Assembly (NCBI GenBank): GCA_002404465.1
Contig: DHJT01000078.1
Span: 18,519-46,066 of the forward strand
Length of the DNA stretch: 27,548 bases
Reading direction: 5' to 3'
Origin: Sutterella sp. UBA4713
Lineage (GTDB): Bacteria; Pseudomonadota; Gammaproteobacteria; Burkholderiales; Burkholderiaceae_F
Positions 14,763 to 22,481 of this stretch are shown in pieces. Position 1 is the stretch's first letter, and each line of letters opens with the position of its first letter. A model generated the notes under the pieces. The model was not told the DNA's origin and made no database searches. It saw only the letters and a list, made by a program, of their open reading frames with translations. The position numbers were made by a program, and so were the translations under genes.

Positions 14763-15400
14763 GATTGCAACTCCTTTAGGCGAGGAATTTGAGTTTTGGG
14801 GGCGTGTGCAAACTTCATGATGGCTCTTTCGACGCGATCCATTTTCCCGTCAATCAGATTGTCCAGAGTTTTTAATGCTTCTTTTATACACGAATCTATG
14901 GCTTGACGATGCTCCGGGGTCGGACACCCGAGAACCCAGTCCGCGACCTGCATGTTCGGGCAGAAAATGCGAGGGTGCCCGATGCCGAGCCGTAAACGCC
15001 AAAAGTTCGGCGTAGAGAGCTTTTCGGTGATATCTTTTAAACCGTTGTGTCCGGCATTTCCGCCACCGAGTTTGATTTTCATTGTTCCGGGCAGTAAATC
15101 GAGTTCATCGTGAACGATAAGAATTTGCTCGGGTTTGAGCTTGAAGTACGAACGCATGGCTTGAACAGCCGAGCCCGACAGGTTCATATATGTCGTCGGT
15201 TTTAAGAGCCAAACGGTCCCGCTTTCTGTTGTGGCTTTGGCCGCAAGGCCAAAGAATTTCGCTTCATCTCGAAACAGAGCGCCCGTTTGGGCTGCAACGG
15301 CGTCGACAAAATCGTAGCCCACGTTGTGGCGGGTTCCGACATACGCGCTCCCGGGGTTTCCGAGGCCGACAATCAAACTGATAGCAAGGCAGTTAGGCAT
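14759..15400 (-). CDS. pth: peptidyl-tRNA hydrolase
   Basis: Frees tRNA from peptidyl-tRNA that drops off the ribosome, an essential cytoplasmic function. The 213-residue protein has the family landmarks IVGLGNPGSAYVGTRHNVGYD, with the catalytic His25 and the nearby Asn15, PTTYMNLSG with Asn73, HDELDLLPG with Asp98, and GGGNAGHNGLKDI with Asn119. It starts only 17 bases after the terminator that follows rplY, with no obvious promoter in between, so its expression may depend on read-through or on a promoter inside the rplY 3' end. The ribosome site is weak. It overlaps the DUF523 gene by 4 bases. Confidence 0.95.
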   Translation of the reverse strand: MPNCLAISLIVGLGNPGSAYVGTRHNVGYDFVDAVAAQTGALFRDEAKFFGLAAKATTESGTVWLLKPTTYMNLSGSAVQAMRSYFKLKPEQILIVHDELDLLPGTMKIKLGGGNAGHNGLKDITEKLSTPNFWRLRLGIGHPRIFCPNMQVADWVLGCPTPEHRQAIDSCIKEALKTLDNLIDGKMDRVERAIMKFAHAPKTQIPRLKELQS

Positions 15401-15417
15401 ATCCGATAGAGTAGACT

Positions 15418-15457
15418 AAAAAAGGTCCGCCGACCGATTAGGGAGGGCGAACCTTTT
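15418..15457 (-). terminator. intrinsic terminator between rplY and pth
   Basis: A 12-bp stem (15420-15431 with 15446-15457), all Watson-Crick except one G-U pair in the leftward RNA, with a 14-base loop and a run of six T residues on the minus strand. It sits 18 bases after the rplY stop and ends just before the pth ATG. Confidence 0.8.
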
Positions 15458-15474
15458 ATACAAAACGCAATGCG

Positions 15475-16149
15475 TTACTTCTTGCTGTCTTTTGCAGGTG
15501 CTGCAGCGGGAGCTGCACCGGCAGCAGGAGCCGCGGCAGCTGCACCGGCAGCAGGAGCCGCAGCAGCCGTTGCGGCGGCGGCCGCCGCCGGCGTATCGTC
15601 GGCAATTGTCGTCACGGTAGCAATCGGCTGTTCGGGGTTGACGGCTTTAACATTCTCAGGCAATTTCAAGTCGGCAACGCGCATCGTAAAGCCGGTTGTC
15701 ATGCCGGACAAATCCACGTCGATAAACTCAGGCAGATCTTTGGGTAAGCATGACAGATCCACGGTTGAAACAATGTGACTGACAAAGGCCTTTTCAATCT
15801 TAACGGCCGGGCTCTGTTCTTCACCGAAGAAGTGCAGCGGAACGCGCATCGTGACGTCGGCATTCGGATCAATGCGCTGGAAATCCACGTGCAAGCACTG
15901 ATTCTTGTACGGGTGCATCTGGAAGGAACGCAAAACGACGAGTTCGTCGGCGCCGTCCAATTCCATCGTCAGAATCGAAGCGTGGAACTTTTCTTTCTGC
16001 AAATCATAAAAAAGATCCTTGTGATCGATTTCAATGGGCGTTGCGGCGACATTGTTCCCATACAAAATGCCGGGAACCTTGTTTTCGCGGCGCAGGCGGC
16101 GGCTCGCACTCGTTCCCTGTGCCTTACGCGTTTTGGCGATGACTTTCAT
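15475..16149 (-). CDS. rplY: 50S ribosomal protein L25 (general stress protein Ctc type)
   Basis: Binds 5S rRNA in the large subunit. This is the long, two-domain Ctc form: the L25 domain occupies about residues 1-95, with KVIAKTRKAQGTSASRRLRREN, KVPGILYG and a VDFQRID ending, and the TL5-type C-terminal domain covers about 96-187. After that comes a low-complexity Ala/Pro/Gly tail ending in KDSKK, encoded by tandem repeats. The start at 16149 is chosen because GGAG stands 8 bases before it and the family N-terminus fits; the frame is open 23 codons further upstream. The gap to prs (16150-16242) contains a 6-bp inverted repeat (TCTCGG 16193-16198, CCGAGA 16220-16225) without a T-run. Confidence 0.94.
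   Translation of the reverse strand: MKVIAKTRKAQGTSASRRLRRENKVPGILYGNNVAATPIEIDHKDLFYDLQKEKFHASILTMELDGADELVVLRSFQMHPYKNQCLHVDFQRIDPNADVTMRVPLHFFGEEQSPAVKIEKAFVSHIVSTVDLSCLPKDLPEFIDVDLSGMTTGFTMRVADLKLPENVKAVNPEQPIATVTTIADDTPAAAAAATAAAAPAAGAAAAAPAAGAAPAAAPAKDSKK
15511..15564 (-). repeat. 27-bp tandem duplication in the rplY tail
   Basis: Two adjacent 27-base copies (15511-15537 and 15538-15564) that differ at one base. They encode the repeated PAAGAAAAA theme in frame, so a copy-number change would lengthen or shorten the tail by nine residues. Confidence 0.85.
15573..15590. repeat. 18-bp GC-only perfect palindrome in the rplY tail
   Basis: CGGCGGCGGCCGCCGCCG reads the same on both strands and lies in an alanine run. 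It arises from alternating GCC and GCG alanine codons. It could form a hairpin in single-stranded DNA or RNA. Confidence 0.7.
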
Positions 16150-16242
16150 GAGTTTTACTCCAAAATAAATAAGCGTGTTTTTAGGAGAAGCGTCTCGGAA
16201 CGGCCGCGACCAGCACATGCCGAGAACGTTTCTGTTTTTACA

Positions 16243-17205
16243 TTAGTCTTCCGTGAATAAAGCACTCACGGAGTTTTCACGCGCGATGCGTGAAATGGTT
16301 TCCCCGACCAAAGAGGCGCAACTTAGCTGGCGAATCTTTGGGCAGGCTTGGGCCGCGGGACTGAGCGGAATCGTATCGGTGACAACGAGCTCGTCGAGCG
16401 CGGAGTTGATAATTCTTTCAACGGCATTGCGCGATAAGACCGGGTGCGCAATGTAAGCCAGAACGCGTGTTGCACCGCGTTCTTTTAAGGCGCCGGCGGC
16501 GTTACAGAGCGTGCCGGCCGTATCGACGATGTCATCGGTAATGACACAGGTATGGGCATTGACATCGCCGATGATGTTCATAATTTCGGCCACGTTGGCC
16601 TTGGGACGACGCTTGTCGATGATGGCAAGATCGACACCTAAGAGTTTGGCCATCGCGCGAGCACGGACAACGCCGCCGACGTCGGGCGAGACAACCAGTA
16701 AGTCCGGATAGTTGCGCGAGACCAGGTCATTTAGTAGGAGCGGTGTGGCGTAAATGTTATCGACGGGCACATCGAAAAAACCCTGAATCTGGTCGGCGTG
16801 CAGATCCATCGTCAGAACACGGCTGACGCCGACGCTCTGGAGCATGTTGGCCACGACTTTGGCAGAAATGGCCACACGCGTAGAACGCGGACGGCGGTCT
16901 TGACGGGCATATCCGTAATAGGGCATCACGGCTGTAATGCGACGCGCGGAGGCGCGACGCAGAGCGTCAACCATAATCATGACTTCCATGAGGTTGTCAT
17001 TTGTCGGTGAACAGGTACTCTGCACGATGAATACGTCCGAGCCACGGACATTTTCATTGATTTCCACCATCACTTCTCCGTCGGCGAAGCGATTGACGGT
17101 AGCTCGTCCCATCGGAATATTAAGGTACTGTGCCACAGCATGGGCGAGTTTGGGATTGGCATTACCGGAGAAAATTTTCACGTCATCCGGACACATTGCG
17201 GACAT
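16243..17205 (-). CDS. prs: ribose-phosphate pyrophosphokinase
   Basis: Makes PRPP from ribose 5-phosphate and ATP, feeding purine, pyrimidine, histidine, tryptophan and NAD synthesis. The 320-residue protein has the N-terminal KIFSGNANPKLA, RFADGEVMVEINENVRG, the ATP-binding MPYYGYARQDRRPRS flap, the divalent-cation site DLHADQIQGFF, and the PRPP loop VITDDIVDTAGTL. The start at 17205 is chosen because AAAGGTG stands 8 bases before it; an ATG six codons further upstream is in frame but overlaps that site. The 124-base gap to the upstream tRNA-Gln gene has no clear terminator, so the gene may be reached from the lolB-ispE-tRNA transcript. Confidence 0.96.
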   Translation of the reverse strand: MSAMCPDDVKIFSGNANPKLAHAVAQYLNIPMGRATVNRFADGEVMVEINENVRGSDVFIVQSTCSPTNDNLMEVMIMVDALRRASARRITAVMPYYGYARQDRRPRSTRVAISAKVVANMLQSVGVSRVLTMDLHADQIQGFFDVPVDNIYATPLLLNDLVSRNYPDLLVVSPDVGGVVRARAMAKLLGVDLAIIDKRRPKANVAEIMNIIGDVNAHTCVITDDIVDTAGTLCNAAGALKERGATRVLAYIAHPVLSRNAVERIINSALDELVVTDTIPLSPAAQACPKIRQLSCASLVGETISRIARENSVSALFTED

Positions 17206-17329
17206 GATTGACACCTTTCGCATACGTTTCGCAAGAGCGGATATGCGGACAAATTCGGGAGGATTCCTTTTTCGTGCCCTAAAGCAGCGACACCGAAAAA
17301 TCCGAGCCGAGAAACCCGACAGGGATCGC

Positions 17330-17405
17330 TGGCAGGGGAGGATGGATTCGAACCATCGAATGCCGGAATCAAAATCCGGTGCCTTAACCGCTTGGCGACA
17401 CCCCT
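17330..17405 (-). tRNA. glnQ: tRNA-Gln, anticodon TTG
   Basis: The minus strand gives a 76-base cloverleaf including an encoded CCA. Acceptor arms are AGGGGTG and TCCCCT with discriminator G; the D-arm has GCCAAGCGGTTAAGGC; the anticodon stem CCGGA/TCCGG encloses TTTTGAT, anticodon TTG (CAA codons); and the T-arm contains GGTTCGAATCC. The body is close to bacterial tRNA-Gln, including the CAAGCGG D-loop. The 5' end is 18 bases after the ispE stop, too close for a promoter in the gap. The order ispE - tRNA-Gln - prs is conserved in many proteobacteria. The tRNA symbol is given by function only. Confidence 0.95.
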
Positions 17406-17423
17406 ACGGAAAAACGCCGTATT

Positions 17424-18287
17424 CTACCCCACGGACCACCGATGCAGGGGGTGAACAGGAAGAATTTTTGCAAGATAACCGGTAAAAGCGGGAGGAATCT
17501 GCAACAGAGCCTCGAATGCGGCCGCCTGATTTTTTTTCAAAACAAAGACAGCAGACCCGGATCCTGTCATGCGACTGCCCGGTCCGAGGGTTTCAAGTGC
17601 AAGACCGATTTGCGGATTCATGCGAACGGCAACGGGTTGCATGTCATTTGTTCCGAATAGACGCGGCCAGTGTTCTTGCGTAAAACTCTCGAAGGCGGTT
17701 TGCGAAACCGGCGCCGTATCCCGCTTCAATGCGGCATCTTTGTAGATGGCTTGTGTTGACGTCGGCTTCGGGGGCATAAGAACGGTAGCGAAAGCTTGCG
17801 GGACGGAAACGGCCGTCAGTTTTTCACCGATTCCGCAAGCAAATGCGCTTTGACCGAAAAGAAAAAAAGGAACGTCTGCCCCGAGTCGTGCCCCGAGATT
17901 AAGGAGATCGTTCCGAGAAAGATTTAAGCCCCAGAGGCGATTGAGCGCAATGAGTGTCGTGGCGGCATCGCTTGAACCGCCTCCGAGGCCGGCACCGGAA
18001 GGAATGTGCTTTCGGACATGAATTCGCGCTCCGAATCGACAGGCTGTTTCACGGGCCAGAAGACGGGCGGCCTTTACACATAGGTCTTCGGAGGGATTAC
18101 CGACCGTGTCGCCCCTGCGTTCAATTCGAGAGTCGTCAAGACGGGTAATCGAGATATGGTCCATTAAATCAATAAGGACGAAGACAGACTCGATCAGGTG
18201 GTAACCGTCGGGGCGGCGCCCGACGATATGGAGGAATAGATTTAATTTGGCCGGAGCCGCAAGGTCTTTTAAGGTACGAGGTGTCAT
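17424..18287 (-). CDS. ispE: 4-diphosphocytidyl-2-C-methyl-D-erythritol kinase
   Basis: A GHMP kinase that phosphorylates CDP-ME in the MEP isoprenoid pathway. The 287 residues include APAKLNLFLHIVGRRPDGYH with Lys14, the ATP-binding loop PSGAGLGGGSSDAA (97-109), and RLGADVPFF with Asp138; Lys and Asp match the catalytic pair of the E. coli enzyme. The ATG overlaps the lolB TGA by 4 bases, so lolB and ispE are coupled. The stop is 18 bases before tRNA-Gln. Confidence 0.95.
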   Translation of the reverse strand: MTPRTLKDLAAPAKLNLFLHIVGRRPDGYHLIESVFVLIDLMDHISITRLDDSRIERRGDTVGNPSEDLCVKAARLLARETACRFGARIHVRKHIPSGAGLGGGSSDAATTLIALNRLWGLNLSRNDLLNLGARLGADVPFFLFGQSAFACGIGEKLTAVSVPQAFATVLMPPKPTSTQAIYKDAALKRDTAPVSQTAFESFTQEHWPRLFGTNDMQPVAVRMNPQIGLALETLGPGSRMTGSGSAVFVLKKNQAAAFEALLQIPPAFTGYLAKILPVHPLHRWSVG

Positions 18288-18823
18288 TGTCCGGCTTTCG
18301 TATCGATAACGACGACAAGGGCCAAAGTGCCTTTTGTGAAAGCCAGTTTGCGAGCCGCGCCGGATTGTTCGCGTTCTAAAACGCGCACAGTCCAGCCGAG
18401 CTGTTCAAAGGAGTTATCGTCAAGGCGTCGGAAAGGGTAACGGCGGTTCGGTTCTCCTTCGGTCCAGTCCGAGACAGCGGAAAGAGGGACGGAAAAACCG
18501 AGCATTCTTTCCATGAGGGCTTCGGCGTTTTCGTCAACAACGGCCTGTTTTCCCGGTTGCAGAAAGGTTGCCTGATCTTCGGTGACTTCAAGTCTTGCCA
18601 GTGTCGTATTTAAAGGGCCGAGAAAATCAAGTTTAAGCCCCTTTTCGGTTGAATCAAGTCGAAATCCGGCAGCAAAGCGTTTTAAGGGAGATAAGGTATC
18701 TCGAGCCAGAAGCTTTCCGGTTTTTCGCCGCAGGTCGGATTCCTGTTGCGGTATCGGCAAGCAGGTGCATCCGGTAAGAAGCGCGCCTGCCAGGCAAATG
18801 AGGTTGCGTCGGACTTTGTTCAT
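18284..18823 (-). CDS. lolB: outer-membrane lipoprotein insertion factor LolB (divergent)
   Basis: A 179-residue lipoprotein precursor. The N-terminus has basic residues, a short hydrophobic core and a lipobox LTGC with Cys19 as the lipidation site; Thr follows, which allows transfer to the outer membrane. The mature part is a beta-rich lollipop-type domain with FAAGFRLDSTEKGLKLDFLGPLNTTLARLEV and GFSVPLSAVSDWTEG, the latter corresponding to the LolB IP-L-x-x-W region. Sequence similarity to E. coli LolB is low, and position between a TPR gene and ispE supports the call. LolB receives lipoproteins from LolA at the outer membrane. The gene overlaps ispE and the TPR gene by 4 bases each. Confidence 0.82.
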   Translation of the reverse strand: MNKVRRNLICLAGALLTGCTCLPIPQQESDLRRKTGKLLARDTLSPLKRFAAGFRLDSTEKGLKLDFLGPLNTTLARLEVTEDQATFLQPGKQAVVDENAEALMERMLGFSVPLSAVSDWTEGEPNRRYPFRRLDDNSFEQLGWTVRVLEREQSGAARKLAFTKGTLALVVVIDTKAGQ

Positions 18824-20514
18824 GGTTGAATTTTCTTTAAAAGTAGTTGGGCGGGGTTGTTCTTCGGATCTTTCGCCAAAAGCTCCTGAAGGACACGAGT
18901 GGCCTGCGCCGTTTTTTGTTGTCTGATGAGAATTTGTGCCAGGTGAAGAGCTATTTCGGGTTCGTTAGGCTCCAGCACAAGAGCTCTTCGGATCCATTTT
19001 TCGGCTTGAGCGAAATTTCCCTCTCGAAAGCAAAGCCAACCCATGGAATCAACAATCGAGCCGTCTTTACCCTCTGAAAGCGCAACGGCCTTTTCTATGT
19101 AGGGGCGGACCTTGCTTGCGGGTTCGCCGTGCTCGAGCCACATATACCCTAAAGCGTTGTAGCCAAGCGGATCATTCGGTCGTAACGTGATGAGCGTTTT
19201 CAAGCTCGTTTCTGCCTGTTTAAGCCAGCCGAGTCGCTCGGCCACCATGGCTTTTCTATAGAGCACATCGGTATTGTTCGGGACGAGTTTTAAGGCCTCA
19301 TCCAGGTAAAGCATGGCTTCGGTGTCGCGTCGGGCATCGGATAGTATTTGCCCTGCATAAAGTAAAAACTCGGCTTTGCGCGCAGGGTCTTTCGTTCGGA
19401 TGTCGTTCAGAACAAGGCAGGCTTCATCGATTCGGCCGAGTGTTTGAAGAATTTGGACTTGTTTTAAGCGGGCCGGAATGTACTTGTCCCCCTTTTTAAC
19501 TTTCGAGAGCCAGTTAAGGGCTGTCTCAGGCTCATTGCGGGCCAAAGCAACAAGGGCTAACTGTACGTAGGCCGGCTCGGGAATGTATCGATTCTCTCCG
19601 TCGGCTTCAGCGAGTGATAAAAAACGGTGGTAGTAACGGATAGACGCTTCAAAATCACGCATTTCCTGGGCGACAAGACCGCTCAAAAACCAAACTTGCG
19701 CATCGGAAGGGGTTACGGCAACGGCTCGACGAAGCTCTTTGCGTGCGGCGTTGGTTTTTCCGGTTCGAGCCAGGACCTTGGCATAAGCAATGCGTGTCCG
19801 AACATCTTGCGGATAGTGTTTTAGGTGTTCGGCCAGACGGCTCCTGGCTTTTTCCGGTGCTACTCGAAATTGAAAATCGACGCTTTCAAGTAAAAGCTGA
19901 GTGTTCTCAGGGGAAAGGGCGCACGCTTTAAGCGCATGATCCAAGGCTTTCTGATCGAGATTAGCTTCCTTGGCTGCATAGGCAAGCGTGTGCTCGACGT
20001 AAGAATTCGGATTTACATGGTTTCGCAGTGCTTCCAGAAGGGCATAACGACGGACTTTGTCGGAAAGTACGGAAGATTCGTCGGCAAATTGCTCGAAAAG
20101 AGAAAGCACGTCGTCGCTTTTTTTTGCGGCACGCGTCAAAACAATTTCGGCACTTTGCCAATGACCGGACTTGCACTCGGAAAGGGCTCGTGTTAAGAGA
20201 TTGACTTCGTTATCCGGGTCAAGTGTGTCTAGCAGTTTTTTCGATTTGACAATTTTGTCCTTGTCTTTCATCGCAAGGGCAATTTTATAGGCGCGGTCTG
20301 CAAGGGCCGTATCGGATGTCAACCGTGTGGCATCTGTGTAGGCGAGCCAGGCATCCGTATAAAGGCTGCGCTGTAAAGCAATTTCGCCGAGCAAGATTTC
20401 CGCCAGAGCCGTCTGACTCTGTCGGGTACTCGTCAGATCGGCATGTGCCGGGTTTGTGACCCAAAAAAACACCGAACAGAAAACAAAGACGGCCTTGGAA
20501 AAGGTGCTGATCAA
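18820..20514 (-). CDS. exported tetratricopeptide-repeat protein
   Basis: A 564-residue protein with an N-terminal signal peptide (hydrophobic stretch about residues 8-20, ending near AHA). The rest is a row of helical TPR units running almost to the C-terminus; clear ones include ATEAMLYLDEALKLVPNN-like (here DTEAMLYLDEALKLVPNN), WLKQAETSLKTLITLRPND and FAQAEKWIRRALVLEPNE. It matches the periplasmic or outer-membrane-associated TPR proteins found upstream of lolB in Betaproteobacteria. Role is unknown; a scaffold in envelope assembly is a reasonable guess. The start codon is TTG at 20514 with a GGAG six bases before it. No ATG start fits the signal peptide. Confidence 0.8.
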   Translation of the reverse strand: MISTFSKAVFVFCSVFFWVTNPAHADLTSTRQSQTALAEILLGEIALQRSLYTDAWLAYTDATRLTSDTALADRAYKIALAMKDKDKIVKSKKLLDTLDPDNEVNLLTRALSECKSGHWQSAEIVLTRAAKKSDDVLSLFEQFADESSVLSDKVRRYALLEALRNHVNPNSYVEHTLAYAAKEANLDQKALDHALKACALSPENTQLLLESVDFQFRVAPEKARSRLAEHLKHYPQDVRTRIAYAKVLARTGKTNAARKELRRAVAVTPSDAQVWFLSGLVAQEMRDFEASIRYYHRFLSLAEADGENRYIPEPAYVQLALVALARNEPETALNWLSKVKKGDKYIPARLKQVQILQTLGRIDEACLVLNDIRTKDPARKAEFLLYAGQILSDARRDTEAMLYLDEALKLVPNNTDVLYRKAMVAERLGWLKQAETSLKTLITLRPNDPLGYNALGYMWLEHGEPASKVRPYIEKAVALSEGKDGSIVDSMGWLCFREGNFAQAEKWIRRALVLEPNEPEIALHLAQILIRQQKTAQATRVLQELLAKDPKNNPAQLLLKKIQP

Positions 20515-20695
20515 AAAGGTCTCCGAAAAAGAACAAATTTAAGCGGACTATAACGCAAAAGGATTTTGCCAACGGCTTTACGAATGTTCAGGCACTGTAA
20601 ACTTCGGCTTTCGCCAATACAAGTGACTATACTGACGCGAATATATCAAGTTAACGAAAAAGCCAGCCCCTTCGAGGCGGAGTTGTATTTGTAAA
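20515..20695. promoter_or_regulatory. divergent intergenic region of the TPR and acyltransferase genes
   Basis: This 181-base gap must drive both directions. Leftward there is TATAGT (20552-20547) with TTGGCA (20572-20567) at a short 14-base spacing. Rightward there is TATACT (20628-20633) without a strong -35; CGGCTT lies 17 bases upstream. GGAG at 20679-20682 lies 13 bases before the acyltransferase ATG. No known operator was recognised. Confidence 0.4.
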
Positions 20696-21589
20696 ATGGA
20701 AGCGGTTTTGCATTTTTTTCTTTGGGCGGTTAGTCGGATTCCTTTGTCTGTTTTACGCCGCGCGGGAAGCTTTTTCGGGGCTGTTGTTTACATAGTCGCT
20801 CCAAAATACCGTCACAAGATTCTCAATAATGTTGACCGAGTCGGCTTGCCCAAATCGGTTGGCTACGAGTCATCGCGGCATACCGGAATGCTTGTTGCCG
20901 AAACAGGATGGCTTTGGGGACGAAGTAACGAAGAGATCATGCAAGCCGTTGCGTTTGCTCCCGGCGTCATTGAGACATTTTCTTCGGCTTTGGATTCGGG
21001 AAAGAGCGTCGTCCTGATGACGCCGCATGTCGGAGGATTTGAAGCGATTCCGGTGGCCGTTTTCGAAGCGATTTTAAAAAAACGGGGAAAGGCTCTTTCG
21101 ATTTTGTATCGCGAGCCGAAAAGTCGCATCATTCGTCCCTTTGTCAAACATAGCCGTACGCGTCCGGGGATGGATCCGGCACCGGCCGATTTGTCCGGCG
21201 TGCGTAAGATTGTTCGTGCTATGCGTGCCGGCGGTGTTTTGGGATGCCTGCCCGATCAGGTCCCCGGACGCGGTGAGGGTGTCTTGGCTCCGTTTTTCGG
21301 TCAGCCGGCCTTTACGATGACGTTCCCGATGAAAATGGCTCGGCAGTTCAATGCCGTGTGCATTGTGATGACGAGCGAGCGAGTGGCAAGAGGTTGGACG
21401 CTTGACGCTCAGTTGCTTGATTATCGGGCAGAGGGCGACGCGCTGTCGGATGCAACGGTCATGAATGCGATGATCGAACGGGCTGTGATGAAAACGCCGG
21501 AACAGTATTTATGGAGCTACAACCGCTACAAAAAAGCAGCGCATTACGTCAGACATTTTGCGTCTAAGGAGTCCGATTCATGCAAGTAA
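20696..21589 (+). CDS. LpxL/HtrB-family lipid A acyltransferase, first copy
   Basis: A 297-residue member of the LpxL/LpxM family, which adds secondary acyl chains to Kdo2-lipid IVA at the inner membrane. It has an N-terminal hydrophobic segment (residues 3-35). The catalytic HX4(D/E) motif is HVGGFE (His111, Glu116). Later motifs are LYREPKS, the GVLGCLPDQVPGRGEGVLAPFFGQPA stretch with the typical DQ and F-G-x-P-A residues, and EQYLWSYNRYK near the end. It is followed by a second, diverged copy whose start overlaps this stop by 10 bases, an arrangement known in Burkholderiales before dapF. Which acyl position it serves cannot be read from the sequence. Confidence 0.9.
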   Translation: MEAVLHFFLWAVSRIPLSVLRRAGSFFGAVVYIVAPKYRHKILNNVDRVGLPKSVGYESSRHTGMLVAETGWLWGRSNEEIMQAVAFAPGVIETFSSALDSGKSVVLMTPHVGGFEAIPVAVFEAILKKRGKALSILYREPKSRIIRPFVKHSRTRPGMDPAPADLSGVRKIVRAMRAGGVLGCLPDQVPGRGEGVLAPFFGQPAFTMTFPMKMARQFNAVCIVMTSERVARGWTLDAQLLDYRAEGDALSDATVMNAMIERAVMKTPEQYLWSYNRYKKAAHYVRHFASKESDSCK

Positions 21590-22473
21590 TCAATGATATG
21601 GTCGGTGCTTTGGGGGTGCGGCTCATTAAGTGCTTAGCCGGGATGGAGCCGAATCGACGCAATAAGCTTGCTCGCCTGTTAGCGCCGATATTTTGGTATG
21701 CCGTTCCGAAACGCCGAAAGATTGCTTTGCGCAATTTGGAACTTTGCTTTCCGGAAAAAACCGAGGATGAACGCGAGCAGATTGCACACAAGCTGTGTTT
21801 TAACATCGCACGCTCGGCTATCGATCACGGGGATTTATGGGCTGGAACGGTTGAACAGGTTCGTTCTCTCGTGCACATTGAAGGACTGGAAAACATTACC
21901 CGCGAGACCGGACATCCTCTTCTTGTCATTGCGCCGCACTTTATCGGCCTGGATGCGGCGGTGACAGCGCTTGCCACGTATGTTCGAGGTGCCGGTCTTT
22001 ATCAGAGGCAAAAAAATGCGGCTTGGAACAAAGCGGCATTGGAGGGACGGCAACGCTTCAGTCACTCGGAGCTCATAGAGAAAACAGGGCGGGGAGATGT
22101 AAAAAAGATGATTCGGCTGATTTGTCAAAATCTGCCGTTTTATTACCTACCCGATATGGACTACGGACGTTCACATTCGGAATTCATTGATTTTTTCGGG
22201 GTGCCGGCGGCTACAATCCCGGCGGCAAGCAAACTGGCGCGTATTACGAAAGCCAAAGTTGTTTTTTGCGTGACGGAAATGACCGAAACCGGGTACGTGA
22301 CGCATATTTCAAAGCCCCTCGAAAATTTTCCGACGACTGACGCACTTGCCGACACCAAACGGATTCAAAAGGAAATCGAACGGTGGGTTTTACGATTTCC
22401 GGATCAGTACTTTTGGATGCATCGGCGTTTTAAGACGCGACCGATCGGTGAAAAAAGTCTTTATGAACCCTAG
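21580..22473 (+). CDS. LpxL/HtrB-family lipid A acyltransferase, second copy
   Basis: A second 297-residue acyltransferase, clearly diverged from the first. The catalytic motif is HFIGLD (His120, Asp125). YYLPDMDYGRSHSEFIDFFGVPAATIPA carries the conserved D-x-D/Q and F-G-V-x-A residues, and FPDQYFWMHRRFKTRP closes the domain; this ending is the more LpxL-like of the two. The protein has RKIALRNLELCFPE, the usual N-terminal family motif, which is degenerate in the first copy. The two enzymes may act in sequence on lipid A. The gene overlaps the first copy by 10 bases, and dapF starts 8 bases after its stop. Confidence 0.91.
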   Translation: MQVINDMVGALGVRLIKCLAGMEPNRRNKLARLLAPIFWYAVPKRRKIALRNLELCFPEKTEDEREQIAHKLCFNIARSAIDHGDLWAGTVEQVRSLVHIEGLENITRETGHPLLVIAPHFIGLDAAVTALATYVRGAGLYQRQKNAAWNKAALEGRQRFSHSELIEKTGRGDVKKMIRLICQNLPFYYLPDMDYGRSHSEFIDFFGVPAATIPAASKLARITKAKVVFCVTEMTETGYVTHISKPLENFPTTDALADTKRIQKEIERWVLRFPDQYFWMHRRFKTRPIGEKSLYEP

Positions 22474-22481
22474 GAACGGCG

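Noticed and set aside
15511..15610. A CRISPR array or non-coding repeat
   Set aside because: The repeats are contiguous, have no spacers and encode an in-frame Ala/Pro tail.
16150..16218. An N-terminal extension of L25
   Set aside because: The start at 16149 has a well-placed GGAG and the standard MKVIAKTRK beginning.
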